DNA from: Balneatrix alpica DSM 16621
GTDB lineage: Bacteria; Pseudomonadota; Gammaproteobacteria; Pseudomonadales; Balneatricaceae
Reading direction: 5' to 3'
DNA: 64,000 nt
Assembly: GCF_000619885.1 (NCBI RefSeq)
Contig: NZ_JHUZ01000006.1
Location: 186,001 to 250,000, forward strand
This document shows, piece after piece, positions 33,913 through 43,354 of the stretch; the stretch's first letter is position 1; each line of letters begins with the position of its first letter. Made by a program: the position numbers and the translations under genes. The notes beneath the pieces are model-generated. The model ran no database searches. It had not been told where the DNA came from and was given only the letters and a program-made list of their open reading frames with translations.

Positions 33913-34560
33913 TTAGGGCTGGCCATCCCAGTGTAAAAAGTTACGCAGCAGTTGGAGGCCGGCGTCATGGCTTTTTTCTGGGTGGAACTGTACCGCGAAG
34001 ACGTTGTTGTGACTGAGTGCCACATCGAAGTCGAGGCCATAGTGGCAACGGCCCACGACCATCTCAGGCTGGCTGGCATGGATATAATAGCTATGTACGA
34101 AGTAGAAGCGGCTGTTATCGCTAATACCCTGCCACAGGGGATGGGCGCGGCTTTGGCTGACCTGGTTCCAACCCATATGGGGCACTTTGAGCTTATTACC
34201 TTGCTGATCTTGCAGCGTATTGCCAAAAAAGTGGGCTTTGCCAGGCAGTACACCAAGACAGGGATAACCGCCATTCTCCTCACTGAAGTCGGTGAGTAGT
34301 TGAATGCCGACACAGATACCCAGCAAGGGTTTACCAGAAGCCACAACCTCGGCCACCAGTTTATCGAAGCCCAGGCGACGGATTTCGCCCATACAATCAC
34401 GGATGGCACCTACGCCGGGCAAAATGACCCGGTCAGCAGCAAGAATGCGCTCAGGATCGTTAGTCACCCACACCTGTTCACCGGGCTTAACGTGCTCCAG
34501 GGCTTTGGCCACAGAATGCAGGTTGCCCATGCCATAGTCGATTACGGCAACGCTAGCCAT
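33913..34560 (-). CDS. hisH: Imidazole glycerol phosphate synthase glutaminase subunit
   Basis: The 215-aa class-I glutamine amidotransferase supplies ammonia to HisF. It has [14 protein letters not shown] at the N-terminus, the oxyanion motif PGVGAI, the nucleophile in [11 protein letters not shown] and the His/Glu of [12 protein letters not shown]. It lies between hisB and hisA. Its partner HisF must be encoded outside the window. Confidence 0.97.
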   Translation of the reverse strand: MASVAVIDYGMGNLHSVAKALEHVKPGEQVWVTNDPERILAADRVILPGVGAIRDCMGEIRRLGFDKLVAEVVASGKPLLGICVGIQLLTDFSEENGGYPCLGVLPGKAHFFGNTLQDQQGNKLKVPHMGWNQVSQSRAHPLWQGISDNSRFYFVHSYYIHASQPEMVVGRCHYGLDFDVALSHNNVFAVQFHPEKSHDAGLQLLRNFLHWDGQP

Positions 34561-34572
34561 GGCAGTCGCTCC

Positions 34573-35166
34573 TTACAAACAACCTTTGGTGGAGGGGGTA
34601 ATGCCCTGCATGCGAGCATCTGCTGTTAGCGCCATCCGCAATGCTCGGCCAAAGGCCTTGAATACGGTTTCGGCCTGGTGATGGCTGTTATGACCCTTGA
34701 GGTTGTCGATATGCAGTGTCACCAGGGCATGGTTGACGAAGCCCTGAAAGAATTCGAAAAAGAGTTCGGTATCCAGACCGCCAACACTGGCACGGGTAAA
34801 GGGCACCGCAAAGTGCAGGCCAGGACGGCCGGAGAAGTCTATTACCACCCGTGACAGTGCCTCATCCAGAGGCACATAAGCATGGCCATAACGGCTGATG
34901 CCCTTTTTATCGCCAATCGCTTGGGTAAAGGCTTGGCCAAGGGTGATGCCCAGATCTTCAACGGTATGGTGCGCATCAATATGCAGATCGCCCTGGGCAT
35001 GGATGTCCAGGTCAATCAGGCCGTGACGGGCAACCTGCTCCAGCATATGGTCGAGGAAGGGAACCCCGGTCACGCACTTGAACTGGCCGGTGCCATCGAG
35101 GTTCAGGCTGACGCTGATCTGGGTTTCCAGGGTGTTTCGGGTAACGCTGGCGGTACGCTCGGCCAT
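34573..35166 (-). CDS. hisB: Imidazoleglycerol-phosphate dehydratase
   Basis: The product, about 197 aa, is the monofunctional dehydratase without the N-terminal phosphatase domain found in enterobacterial HisB. Metal-binding motifs [15 protein letters not shown] and [19 protein letters not shown] are intact, with [13 protein letters not shown] near the start. The ATG at 35166 ([12 protein letters not shown]) is preferred over 35178. It is the first gene of hisB-hisH-hisA. Confidence 0.96.
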   Translation of the reverse strand: MAERTASVTRNTLETQISVSLNLDGTGQFKCVTGVPFLDHMLEQVARHGLIDLDIHAQGDLHIDAHHTVEDLGITLGQAFTQAIGDKKGISRYGHAYVPLDEALSRVVIDFSGRPGLHFAVPFTRASVGGLDTELFFEFFQGFVNHALVTLHIDNLKGHNSHHQAETVFKAFGRALRMALTADARMQGITPSTKGCL

Positions 35167-35307
35167 GCGGCTCTCCACTGCTGTGATCTGGACGGAAAAA
35201 GGTCAATTTGGAGGCGAAAGTATAAAGGTTTGCGCTTTCAGTGAGAACGGTTAAGGCGCGATTGGGCTACAATCGCTGCTGGATCTTAGCAGTAGAGGGA
35301 CATCATC

Positions 35308-37473
35308 ATGGCCAAGATTGCGAAATTAATAGGCTGGTTGCTGGCAGTGGCCCTTGGCCTGTTAGCGTTGTTATTGGTTTATCTGTTCACCGCCTTTGAC
35401 CCCAATGACTACCGGCAGCAGCTGCGCGAGGAGCTGCAACGGCAAACGGGGCTAGAAATCAGCTTAGATCAACCCTTGGGCTGGTCGATTTTTCCTACCC
35501 TGGCACTGGAGCTGCATGAAGTACAGGGCCGTTATCCGCAACAAGCCAATCTGTTGTTTTTACAGCGAGCCCGTATCGGGGTCGATTTGCCCGCCTTGCT
35601 GAATGGCCAGCTCAATTTGCAAGCTCTGCAGGTAGAAGGTTTGGAGCTCAGTCTGGTGCGTGATGCCCAGGGTAAGGCGAACTGGCAAGCCCCGCAGACG
35701 GCATCTGGCGACAGCGCTAGCGCAGGAAAGGCGGAGGAAGGTGCCAGCACCACCGACGCACAGCCCCTGGCGCTAGCTATCGAATCGCTGCAATTGCGTG
35801 AGGTACGGGTCAGTTTGGATGATCAGCAGCAGGGCCAGCGTCTGCAGTTAGGGCCGTTAGCCTTAACGGCGGAGCAAATTCGTCTGGGGCAGGCCTTTCC
35901 GGCTCAGTTAAATTTGCCGCTGAGTCGGGCGCAAGCAGGGGAGGTACAGCAGTTGCAGTCCGAGTGGCAGGCGCAGGTGCTGCTTGATCCGGAGCGTCAG
36001 CTGTATCAACTGCAAGATCTCCGTATGCAAGGCAAGGTGGAAGGCGTCCTGACCCAGCCTGTGCCCCTATCGTTGGCAACCCAGCTGCAGTTTGATGCCA
36101 AACTACAGCGATTAACCTTGCATGATGGCCGTCTCGAAGTTGATCAGCTGCCGTTGCAATGGCAGTTGGAATGGTTATTGGACCAGGGTGAAGGTAAGGG
36201 GCAACTGGAGCTGCCCAGCACTGATTTGGCGGCATGGTTACAGCGCCAGGGATTCGTGCAGGATTTGCCTGAGGGAGCCCTCAAACAAGTCGCACTGCGT
36301 AGCCCCTGGACCTGGCAGCAAGGGCGTTTGAGCCTGACGGACATGCGCTTGCAGTTGGATGCCAGTCAAGGGCAAGGACTGTTTAGTCAGGATAGTCAGA
36401 GCGGCATGAGCCAGCTTAAGTTAAAGCTGGATCAGCTCAATCTAGACCGCTATCAGGCATCTGCGGCGAACAAGGCCTCTGCACCAGCAGCCACCCCTGC
36501 AGCTAATGACAGCCAGGCCACGGCGGGGACGGAGGCTGAGGCTGAAATTCTGCCACAGCAGTGGTTGGCTAAGGCGCAATGGATGCTCGATCTGGAGGTG
36601 GCGAAGCTACAGACCCAGGGTGTTGAGATGCAAGGCGTGAAGCTGGTGGCCAAGGCTAACCAGGGTAAACTTGATGTCAGTCAGTTGGCGCTGCAGGTAG
36701 CGGGCGGCAGCATTCATGCTAAAGCGCAGGTACAGGCAGCGGTGCAGCCGATGCAAAGTCATTTACAGTTGCAGGCGGAGCAGGTGGCGATCGAGCAGGT
36801 GCTTAGCCTGTTGGGGCAACAGCCCCTGTTCGAGGGACGGGCTCAGTTAAGGGCCGCTTTGAATGTACAGGGTAATAGCCAAGCTGCCTGGACCCGCAGT
36901 CTGGCTGGTGAAGCCAAGGCCAGTGTGGCAGAGGGATGGTTGCGACAAGTAAACCTCACCCAGCAGCTGTGTGAGGGCATCGCGACCCTTAATCAGGAGC
37001 CCCTGACTGCACCTCCCAGTGCGGATACGCGCTTTCTTGGTGCGCAACTGAGCAGTCAAATTCAGCAAGGTCAGGTACAGATCACCCAGTTGCAGGCCCG
37101 CCTGCAGGGAGCCAGTGCTGAGGGGCAAGGCTTGGTACAGCTACCGCAGCGGCAATTGGATATGGGTGTTGCGGTCACGGTAGAGGGGGACACCAGTCAG
37201 CAGGCCTGTACGATTAACCCTAAGTTTCAGGGTTTAGCCTGGCCTCTGCGTTGTCAGGGCAGCTTAGATGCGCAACCGGATAGTTGGTGTAAGGCCGATG
37301 CAGCTGGCTTTAGCCAGGTGCTGGGGCAGTTAGCGGCCCGTGAGGCTCAGCGTAAGGCGGCAAAAGAGGTCAACCGGGCCTTGGAAAAGCAAGCCGATAA
37401 ACTGAGTGAGCAACTTGGCGGCGAAGGTGGTGAGGCGGTGAAGGGGTTACTGAAAGGGTTGTTCGGCCAGTAA
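35308..37473 (+). CDS. asmA: AsmA family envelope protein
   Basis: The 721-aa protein has one N-terminal membrane helix ([21 protein letters not shown]) followed by the AsmA signature [23 protein letters not shown] and a long beta-rich periplasmic region with low-complexity Ala/Gln/Ser inserts (about 135-152 and 385-410). AsmA-like proteins form periplasmic bridges for phospholipid transport to the outer membrane. It is longer than E. coli AsmA (617 aa). It lies upstream of mutY, a common arrangement. Confidence 0.9.
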   Translation: MAKIAKLIGWLLAVALGLLALLLVYLFTAFDPNDYRQQLREELQRQTGLEISLDQPLGWSIFPTLALELHEVQGRYPQQANLLFLQRARIGVDLPALLNGQLNLQALQVEGLELSLVRDAQGKANWQAPQTASGDSASAGKAEEGASTTDAQPLALAIESLQLREVRVSLDDQQQGQRLQLGPLALTAEQIRLGQAFPAQLNLPLSRAQAGEVQQLQSEWQAQVLLDPERQLYQLQDLRMQGKVEGVLTQPVPLSLATQLQFDAKLQRLTLHDGRLEVDQLPLQWQLEWLLDQGEGKGQLELPSTDLAAWLQRQGFVQDLPEGALKQVALRSPWTWQQGRLSLTDMRLQLDASQGQGLFSQDSQSGMSQLKLKLDQLNLDRYQASAANKASAPAATPAANDSQATAGTEAEAEILPQQWLAKAQWMLDLEVAKLQTQGVEMQGVKLVAKANQGKLDVSQLALQVAGGSIHAKAQVQAAVQPMQSHLQLQAEQVAIEQVLSLLGQQPLFEGRAQLRAALNVQGNSQAAWTRSLAGEAKASVAEGWLRQVNLTQQLCEGIATLNQEPLTAPPSADTRFLGAQLSSQIQQGQVQITQLQARLQGASAEGQGLVQLPQRQLDMGVAVTVEGDTSQQACTINPKFQGLAWPLRCQGSLDAQPDSWCKADAAGFSQVLGQLAAREAQRKAAKEVNRALEKQADKLSEQLGGEGGEAVKGLLKGLFGQ

Positions 37474-37550
37474 CCCTTTATAAGGGCTGCCGTTGGCAGC
37501 CCAGCCCAGCCTATAATGCGGGCACATTAGACAAGATCTTAACTATTACC

Positions 37551-38597
37551 GTGACACCTGAAGCTTTCTCCCAGGCGGTGCTGAGCTGGTTTGATCAGCA
37601 TGGTCGCCATCAATTGCCGTGGCAGTTCAATAAAACACCTTATCGGGTGTGGATCTCGGAAATCATGCTGCAACAAACCCAGGTCGCTACCGTGATCCCG
37701 TTCTATCAACGCTTTATCCAGCGTTTTGCGGATGTGCAGCAGCTAGCTGCGGCGAGTGAAGATGAGGTGTTGCACTATTGGACCGGGCTGGGCTATTACA
37801 GCCGGGCGCGGAATCTGCATAAGGCGGCCAAGATTCTGCTGCAGAACTATGGCGGCGAGTTTCCAGCTACACTGCAGGAAGTGCAGAGCTTACCGGGTAT
37901 TGGACGTTCAACCGCCGGGGCGATTTTATCGATCAGTCGTGGGGTTTGGGCGCCGATTCTCGATGGTAATGTGAAGCGGGTGCTGTGCCGTTTCCACGCC
38001 CTGGCCGGTTGGCCTGGGGATAAAAAAGTTGAGCAGCAACTGTGGCATTACGCCGAGCGTTATACCCCTCAGCAACGGGTGGGCGACTACAGTCAGGCGA
38101 TGATGGATTTGGGGGCAACCCTGTGCACTCGTAGCAAGCCCAGTTGTTTGCTCTGCCCATTACAGACCCACTGTCAGGGCTTGGCGGAAGGGCAGCCTAG
38201 TCAATATCCCCACCCTAAGCCGCGTAAAACTTTACCCCAGCGTCATACTAAAATGCTGATGCTACTGAATGAGCGGGGGGAGGTGTTGTTAGAGAAGCGT
38301 CCGCCGAGCGGTATCTGGGGAGGCTTGTGGAGCTTTCCGGAAGCTCCCGATCAGAGCAGCTTGGAGCAGTGGTTACAGGCTTGGCAGGTGGAACAGCAAC
38401 AGTGTTGGCCACGCTTGAGTCACACCTTTAGTCACTTTCAATTGCATATTGAGCCCTGGTTGTGGCGCGGCCTCAGTGTGCGGCAAAGCATGGAAGGTCG
38501 TCAGCAGCTTTGGTATAACCTGCAAGCGCCGCCGCAATTGGGCTTGGCTGCACCGGTTAAAGCCCTATTGGCTCGGTTAGAGGAGGAGTTAGCATGA
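37551..38597 (+). CDS. mutY: A/G-specific adenine DNA glycosylase
   Basis: The 348-aa enzyme removes adenine mispaired with 8-oxoguanine. It has [24 protein letters not shown] with the catalytic Glu, the helix-hairpin-helix [13 protein letters not shown], catalytic Asp in [13 protein letters not shown], the 4Fe-4S motif C-x6-C-x2-C-x5-C ([17 protein letters not shown]), and a C-terminal NUDIX-like domain that reads 8-oxoG. The start is a GTG. The stop overlaps yggX (ATGA). Confidence 0.97.
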   Translation: MTPEAFSQAVLSWFDQHGRHQLPWQFNKTPYRVWISEIMLQQTQVATVIPFYQRFIQRFADVQQLAAASEDEVLHYWTGLGYYSRARNLHKAAKILLQNYGGEFPATLQEVQSLPGIGRSTAGAILSISRGVWAPILDGNVKRVLCRFHALAGWPGDKKVEQQLWHYAERYTPQQRVGDYSQAMMDLGATLCTRSKPSCLLCPLQTHCQGLAEGQPSQYPHPKPRKTLPQRHTKMLMLLNERGEVLLEKRPPSGIWGGLWSFPEAPDQSSLEQWLQAWQVEQQQCWPRLSHTFSHFQLHIEPWLWRGLSVRQSMEGRQQLWYNLQAPPQLGLAAPVKALLARLEEELA

Positions 38598-38866
38598 GTC
38601 GTCAGGTATTTTGTCGTAAGCATCAACAGCAGTTGGAAGGCTTGGAGCGTCCGCCTTTCCCAGGGCCGAAAGGGCTGGATATTTACGAAAACATTTCCAA
38701 GCAAGCTTGGCAGGAATGGCTGGCACACCAGACCATGCTGATCAATGAAAAACGTCTGAATATGATGGATCCCGCCTCGCGACAGTTGATTCAAGAGGAG
38801 ATGGGGCGTTTCTTCAGCGGTGAAGACCTCACCAAAATTGAAGGCTACGTGCCGCCGGAGTCTTGA
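38594..38866 (+). CDS. yggX: Probable Fe(2+)-trafficking protein
   Basis: This 90-aa YggX protein has [20 protein letters not shown] with the single conserved Cys, [29 protein letters not shown] and a C-terminal [16 protein letters not shown]. It protects iron-sulfur clusters against oxidation and is translationally coupled to mutY, itself an iron-sulfur enzyme. Confidence 0.97.
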   Translation: MSRQVFCRKHQQQLEGLERPPFPGPKGLDIYENISKQAWQEWLAHQTMLINEKRLNMMDPASRQLIQEEMGRFFSGEDLTKIEGYVPPES

Positions 38867-38915
38867 CAGTTTTGAGGCGGCTGGTTAGAGTTGCGCCCGC
38901 TTGACGCGTATGGCA

Positions 38916-38943
38916 TTGACAGAGACTTGCCAATCCTTATAAT
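38916..38943 (+). promoter_or_regulatory. Sigma-70 promoter of the tRNA array
   Basis: TTGACA (38916-38921) and TATAAT (38938-38943) are both perfect consensus, spaced 16 bp, followed by a GC-rich discriminator (ACGCGCC) typical of stringently controlled stable-RNA promoters. The first tRNA begins 13 bp downstream. Confidence 0.9.
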
Positions 38944-38955
38944 ACGCGCCTCGTT

Positions 38956-39031
38956 GCCCAGATAGCTCAGTCGGTAGAGCAGGGGATTGAAAATCCCCGT
39001 GTCGGTGGTTCGATTCCGCCTCTGGGCACCA
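38956..39031 (+). tRNA. tRNA-Phe (GAA)
   Basis: A 76-nt cloverleaf with encoded CCA: acceptor GCCCAGA/TCTGGGC, D-loop AGCTCAGTCGGTAGAGC, anticodon GAA in the loop TTGAAAA, and TGGTTCGATTCC T-loop. First gene of the array, immediately after the strong promoter. Confidence 0.97.
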
Positions 39032-39034
39032 CTT

Positions 39035-39119
39035 GCGGAAGTGGTGAAATTGGTAGACACGCTGGATTTAGGTTCCAGTGCCGCAAGGTGTGAGAGTTCG
39101 AGTCTCTCCTTCCGCACCA
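39035..39119 (+). tRNA. tRNA-Leu (UAG)
   Basis: An 85-nt type II tRNA with encoded CCA, acceptor GCGGAAG/CTTCCGC, anticodon TAG in loop TTTAGGT between CTGGA/TCCAG, and a long variable arm. It starts 3 nt after the tRNA-Phe. Confidence 0.97.
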
Positions 39120-39123
39120 TGAT

Positions 39124-39199
39124 GCCCAGATAGCTCAGTCGGTAGAGCAGGGGATTGAAAATCCCCGTGTCGGTGGTTCGATTCCGCCTCTGGGCACCA
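39124..39199 (+). tRNA. tRNA-Phe (GAA), second copy
   Basis: Identical over all 76 nt to the copy at 38956-39031, indicating a recent local duplication or gene conversion. CCA is encoded. Confidence 0.97.
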
Positions 39200-39239
39200 T
39201 CACAAAAGGCTGAAAAAGCCTGCGAAAATTTGTGATGGG

Positions 39240-39264
39240 GTGGCTTGCAAAGCCACAATTTTTG
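39240..39264 (+). terminator. Possible terminator inside the tRNA array
   Basis: GTGGCTT / AAGCCAC with loop GCA is followed by AATTTTTG. It lies between the second tRNA-Phe and the next tRNA-Leu and may partly separate two transcription units, or be a processing hairpin. Confidence 0.45.
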
Positions 39265-39295
39265 CGTAAGATACGCAGCACTTCGCGAGCCGCAT

Positions 39296-39382
39296 GCAGA
39301 TGTGGCGGAATTGGTAGACGCGCTAGCTTCAGGTGCTAGTGTTCGCAAGAACGTGTGAGTTCGAGTCTCACCATCTGCACCA
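39296..39382 (+). tRNA. tRNA-Leu (CAG)
   Basis: An 87-nt type II tRNA with encoded CCA, acceptor GCAGATG/CATCTGC, anticodon CAG in loop TTCAGGT between CTAGC/GCTAG, and a long variable arm (TGTTCGCAAGAACG). Confidence 0.97.
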
Positions 39383-39477
39383 AATCCGGCTCGCAAGTAA
39401 CAGGTAAATCACCTGGCTTCGCTTTCTGGTTAAACCAATATTGTGCTTAAACCGAGTAGAAGCAAAACACGCCCTAC

Positions 39478-39564
39478 GCAGATGTGGCGGAATTGGTAGA
39501 CGCGCTAGCTTCAGGTGCTAGTGTTCGCAAGAACGTGTGAGTTCGAGTCTCACCATCTGCACCA
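39478..39564 (+). tRNA. tRNA-Leu (CAG), second copy
   Basis: Identical over 87 nt to the copy at 39296-39382; the 95-nt spacer before it differs from other spacers. CCA encoded. A terminator follows directly. Confidence 0.97.
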
Positions 39565-39569
39565 TAAAG

Positions 39570-39592
39570 TCCGGCTAATGCCGGATTTTTTG
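39570..39592 (+). terminator. Terminator of the tRNA array
   Basis: TCCGGC / GCCGGA with loop TAAT, followed by TTTTTTGTTT, begins 5 nt after the last tRNA. Confidence 0.9.
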
Positions 39593-39648
39593 TTTCTTTT
39601 CCCTGTATTTTAATGACTTGTCTGAGCGCGACCTGGCGGAAAAAAATC

Positions 39649-39676
39649 TTGCCTTTGCGCAAAAATCACGTATAAA
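39649..39676 (+). promoter_or_regulatory. Probable sigma-70 promoter of the speA leader
   Basis: TTGCCT (39649-39654) and TATAAA (39671-39676) are spaced 16 bp. The predicted transcript would start near 39683 and run about 600 nt before the speA start codon. Confidence 0.6.
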
Positions 39677-40286
39677 TCCCCCCCTCGTGTTCAACTACGC
39701 ATCAGAGTCTTATGTTTAACAGGGCCTGAGTGTACGCCCCAAGTCTGCTTTTGCACTTGCCGGCCGTGCACTTCACAAGTGACGGTTAGCAGGGTGCTCC
39801 CCTGAGGCTATGCCTTTCTTGAATCCCCCTTGCTTGTGCTCTTACCCTATTAGTCATGGCTTTGTTTATTGAGTTGACGCTCAGAAGTGAGGATCACGGG
39901 TGTGTCCGTTACTTGAGTGGCTTTAGGGCCTAAGTGACGGTGGGGTAGCTGAACTGGATTTCACTGCGTAGAGCTTCTATGCTCCCCCCATACCTACTTA
40001 TGTAGGAGGCACCATGATCTGGTTGAGGTGTTGGCAAATGCGCCGATCTGAACCAGTAACCCTGGAGGTGATGCGTGAGGGCTTCAAACAAGCAGGTATC
40101 CACAGCCTGGTGTGCAGGCCGGAACAGCATGTTGGCGTCGCCTGATTGTGCACCTTCAGCCCGGAGCCAAGACGCTGTCTTGTCGAGGGCATCTTCGCTT
40201 AATGTTCGTAGTCCGGTGGCGTGTAAGCCGCCGGGTGTCCCAGCCTGGTGCTGGTTATCTCCATTACTGTTAAGGCAACCGATGCA
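39677..40286 (+). promoter_or_regulatory. Long speA leader with short ORF and hairpins
   Basis: No full-size gene lies between the tRNA terminator and speA. The stretch holds a 43-codon ORF with an excellent RBS (40014-40145), a hairpin CCTAC/GTAGG (40000-level, just before that ATG) overlapping its RBS, and a strong 8-bp hairpin CCGGTGGC/GCCGCCGG at about 40213-40234 ahead of speA. The region 39683-39990 shows only very short ORFs. A polyamine- or arginine-responsive leader is plausible. Confidence 0.45.
40014..40145 (+). CDS. Putative 43-aa leader peptide of speA
   Basis: The ATG at 40014 has AGGAGG four bases upstream. The peptide starts MIWLRCWQMRRSEPVTLEV and contains five Arg in 43 residues. 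It ends 141 bp before speA. Arrest peptides such as SpeFL control polyamine genes in enterobacteria, so an Arg-rich ORF before arginine decarboxylase could act likewise; it could equally be an independent small protein. Confidence 0.55.
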   Translation: MIWLRCWQMRRSEPVTLEVMREGFKQAGIHSLVCRPEQHVGVA

Positions 40287-42197
40287 ATGAGCACGTGGAA
40301 CAGCCGCGATGCACTGAAGCTTTATAACATCCCCTATTGGGGTAATGGCTATTTTGACGTCAATGAAACTGGCGATGTGGTCGTGCGTCCACGTCGGGAC
40401 AAAGAGGCAGAGGTTAGTTTGCCCGAGTTGTGCCGGCAGTTGCACGAGAAGGGGATAGCCTTACCAGCCTTGGTGCGTTTTACCGATATTCTGCATGATC
40501 GGGTGAACTCGCTTTGCCGCGCCTTCCAGGATGCGGTGCAGTATTACAAGTACAAGGGACAGTACACGGCGGTTTACCCGATTAAAGTGAACCAACAGCG
40601 CCGCGTGGTTGAGGGGCTGCTGGATAGCCAGCGTCGTGATCCACTGGCCAGGGTGGGCCTGGAAGCAGGCTCCAAGCCAGAGTTAATGGCGGTACTGGCG
40701 TTGTCCGAGCAAACCAATTCCTCGGTGATTATCTGTAACGGTTATAAAGACCGGGAATACATTCGCCTGGCGTTGATTGGCGAGTCCCTGGGCCACAAGG
40801 TTTATATCGTTATCGAGAAGCTGTCAGAGCTGGATTTGGTCTTACAGGAAGCCCGAGAGCTGAAAGTGCAACCGCGTCTTGGTCTGCGGGCGCGTCTGGC
40901 TTCCCAGGGTAAGGGCAAGTGGCAGAGCAGTGGTGGAGAAAAGAGTAAGTTTGGCTTGTCGGCTTTCCAGATTCTCCAGGTAGTGGAAAAGCTGAAAAAA
41001 GCGGATTCTCTCGACTCTTTACAGTTGTTGCACTTTCACCTGGGTTCACAGATTGCCAATATCCGCGATATTCAAATGGGGCTGCGTGAATGCGCGCGCT
41101 TCTATGCTGAATTACGTCAGCTCGGGGCACCGGTAGATGTCGTGGATGTGGGTGGTGGTCTGGGTATCGACTATGAGGGTACCCGTTCTCAGAGCACCTG
41201 CTCGGCGAACTACTCCATGAGTGAGTACGCCAGTAATGTCGTCTATGCCCTGTCCGAGGTGTGCGCCGAGAGCAACTTGCCGCACCCTAATATCGTCAGC
41301 GAATCTGGCCGTGCGCTTACTGCTCATCATGCGGTGATGCTAGCCAACGTAATTGATATTGAAGCACCGAAAGAGGTGCAGCCTGTGCGTCCGGGGGCGG
41401 CGGATCCAAAGATCCTGCACTCTCTTTGGGCCGCTTATCAGGAAGCGCTGACCGAGGCGGATGAGCGTAATGTGGTAGAAATTTACCACGATGCTATTTA
41501 TGACATTGCCGAGGTACAGTCGCTCTATACCCACGGTATGATCTCTATTACCGAGCGTGCTAAGGCGGAGCAGATTTATCTGGCGATCTGTATCCAGATT
41601 CGCCCCTGGCTCAGTCTGAAAAACCGTGCGCATCGTGAAATTATCGATGAGCTGAATGAAAAGCTGGCTGATAAGCTGTTCGTCAACTTCTCGGTATTTC
41701 AGTCTTTGCCTGATGTGTGGGGGATTGAACAGGTATTCCCGGTGCTGCCGATCAGCGGTCTGGATCAGGAGCCGACGCATCGTGCCATTATTCAGGATAT
41801 TACCTGCGACTCGGATGGCACCATTGAGCACTACGTGGATGGTCAGGGGGTGGAAAGCACGCTGCCCGTGCCGCCCTATAATCCGGAAAACCCCTATGTA
41901 ATGGGCTTTTTCTTGGTAGGGGCTTACCAGGAAATCCTCGGTGATATGCACAACCTCTTTGGCGATACCCACTCCATGGATGTGCAGATCGATGATGATG
42001 GCCAATGGCAAATTACCAATGAGGTAATGGGGGACAGCGTGGAGCAGATTCTGCGCTACGTAAACTTCGATTCGAAGAACTTCCTCGAAGCCTATCGGCG
42101 CCAGCTGGCCAACTCCAGTATGAGTGCAGAGTTGCAGGCAGACTGCCTGGCATTCCTGGAAGAGGGACTGGCGGGTTATACCTATCTCGAAGAGTAA
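40287..42197 (+). CDS. speA: Biosynthetic arginine decarboxylase
   Basis: This 636-aa PLP enzyme converts arginine to agmatine, the first step of putrescine synthesis. The N-terminal alanine-racemase-like barrel has the PLP lysine in TAVYPIKVNQQRRVVE, GLEAGSKPELMAVLAL, HFHLGSQIANIRDI and DVGGGLGIDYEG; the C-terminal part includes SESGRALTAHHAV and the characteristic inserts of SpeA (LADKLFVNFSVFQSLPDVWGIEQVFPVLPI). The start MSTWNSRDALKLYNIPYWGNGYF is canonical; an in-frame upstream ATG is rejected. Confidence 0.97.
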   Translation: MSTWNSRDALKLYNIPYWGNGYFDVNETGDVVVRPRRDKEAEVSLPELCRQLHEKGIALPALVRFTDILHDRVNSLCRAFQDAVQYYKYKGQYTAVYPIKVNQQRRVVEGLLDSQRRDPLARVGLEAGSKPELMAVLALSEQTNSSVIICNGYKDREYIRLALIGESLGHKVYIVIEKLSELDLVLQEARELKVQPRLGLRARLASQGKGKWQSSGGEKSKFGLSAFQILQVVEKLKKADSLDSLQLLHFHLGSQIANIRDIQMGLRECARFYAELRQLGAPVDVVDVGGGLGIDYEGTRSQSTCSANYSMSEYASNVVYALSEVCAESNLPHPNIVSESGRALTAHHAVMLANVIDIEAPKEVQPVRPGAADPKILHSLWAAYQEALTEADERNVVEIYHDAIYDIAEVQSLYTHGMISITERAKAEQIYLAICIQIRPWLSLKNRAHREIIDELNEKLADKLFVNFSVFQSLPDVWGIEQVFPVLPISGLDQEPTHRAIIQDITCDSDGTIEHYVDGQGVESTLPVPPYNPENPYVMGFFLVGAYQEILGDMHNLFGDTHSMDVQIDDDGQWQITNEVMGDSVEQILRYVNFDSKNFLEAYRRQLANSSMSAELQADCLAFLEEGLAGYTYLEE

Positions 42198-42220
42198 GGG
42201 ATAACTCGTTAAGGAGCAGA

Positions 42221-42248
42221 AATGGGCAGGTGCGAACCTGCCCATTTT
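42221..42248 (+). terminator. Terminator after speA
   Basis: ATGGGCAGGT / ACCTGCCCAT with loop GCGA is followed by TTTTATT, 24 bp after the speA stop. Confidence 0.88.
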
Positions 42249-42384
42249 TATTACGACTAGAAAGCCTCCTAATCCTGAAGATGGATTCACAGCGGTAGTC
42301 ACACAGGCTAAGCTAGCGCCCAGTTGCACGAAGCAGGATGCCGTCGTTTCGTGGTCACCTTCCCGTTGTATAGGATGCCGACCC

Positions 42385-43323
42385 TTGGCTTCAACGCACC
42401 ACGCCTTTGCTTTAACGACTGAATGGAGTAAAGCCCTTAAACAGGTCTACACCTGTTTAGAACGTCAGCAGTATTCTCGTTTTCGGACCGACCTGCTTAA
42501 TCTCGCCGTCACCCTGCAGCACCATGCGGAATTGCACCCAGATGTGCTCCTAGGCGCTATGCAGGCGGATAAAGACATGCCGGAAATCCTTGCCCGGCCA
42601 CTCCACTGCGCCATTCTCTGTGAACTAACCTGTCGTCGTTTAAAGTGGCCATTGTTTAAGCGACTGGAGTTAGTCGCTGCGGCATTAACCTATGACTTAG
42701 GCTTCCATGATTTGTTGGAGCGTCTGTTGCAACAGAGCAAGCCCTTAACGGAAGAGCAATGGCAACAGGTACGTGCTCATCCAGGTAAAGGCCATGCGTT
42801 ATTAGTGGCGGCTGGTATTCATGATGCAGGCTGGCTGGATGCGGTGCTGCAACACCATGAGCGTCTTGATGGCAGCGGTTATCCGGATGGTCTGGCTGGG
42901 GACAAAATCAGTGAAGGGGCGCGTATTCTGGGTCTGGCGGATATCTACACGGCGATGATTCGCCCCCGTGGTTATCGTCGGCAAAAGTTAGCGCTTGAGG
43001 CGCTGCGGGATTTGTTTCAGGCCGAAGCGCTGGGGATGGATCCTAAATTGGTGAAGGTTTTCATCAAAGAGCTGGGGTTATTTCCACCGGGTAGCTTAGT
43101 GCGCTTGAGTAATGAAGAAGTTGCTATGGTCTATGCACGTAGTAAGCGCGGGCCCTTACCGAGAGTCGCGGCAGTGATGAGTGATAAGGACGACTATTAC
43201 CCCACTCCGGTAGAGCGGGCGCTAAGTGATGAGTTGAGTATTACTACCATGCTCGGGCCCCAGCATTACAAGTCGCTAAAAGCCAGCCTTAGCAGTTACT
43301 GGTTACGCCAGGGTATGATTTGA
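42385..43323 (+). CDS. HD-GYP-like domain protein with degenerate HD motif
   Basis: The 312-aa soluble protein contains an HD-GYP-type segment: VLQHHERLDGSGYPDGLAGDKI and ARILGLADIYTAMIRPRGYR are intact, as in c-di-GMP phosphodiesterases, but the HD pair itself reads TYDLGF with Tyr for His. Catalysis may therefore be reduced or lost. There is no receiver domain. The apparent start is a TTG at 42385 with AGGA upstream. A C-terminal region of about 100 residues (MVYARSKRGPLPRVAAVMSD) resembles tails seen in marine HD-GYP proteins. Confidence 0.82.
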   Translation: MASTHHAFALTTEWSKALKQVYTCLERQQYSRFRTDLLNLAVTLQHHAELHPDVLLGAMQADKDMPEILARPLHCAILCELTCRRLKWPLFKRLELVAAALTYDLGFHDLLERLLQQSKPLTEEQWQQVRAHPGKGHALLVAAGIHDAGWLDAVLQHHERLDGSGYPDGLAGDKISEGARILGLADIYTAMIRPRGYRRQKLALEALRDLFQAEALGMDPKLVKVFIKELGLFPPGSLVRLSNEEVAMVYARSKRGPLPRVAAVMSDKDDYYPTPVERALSDELSITTMLGPQHYKSLKASLSSYWLRQGMI

Positions 43324-43354
43324 GGATGAGGGTGTACAGGGTGGCGGGTCTGCC

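Noticed and set aside
38845..39396. A minus-strand open frame of 183 codons across the tRNA array with internal repeats
   Set aside because: The repeated peptide segments are simply reverse translations of the duplicated tRNAs.
41340..42329. A 329-codon minus-strand open frame opposite speA
   Set aside because: Antisense to conserved speA sequence; no RBS or family signature.
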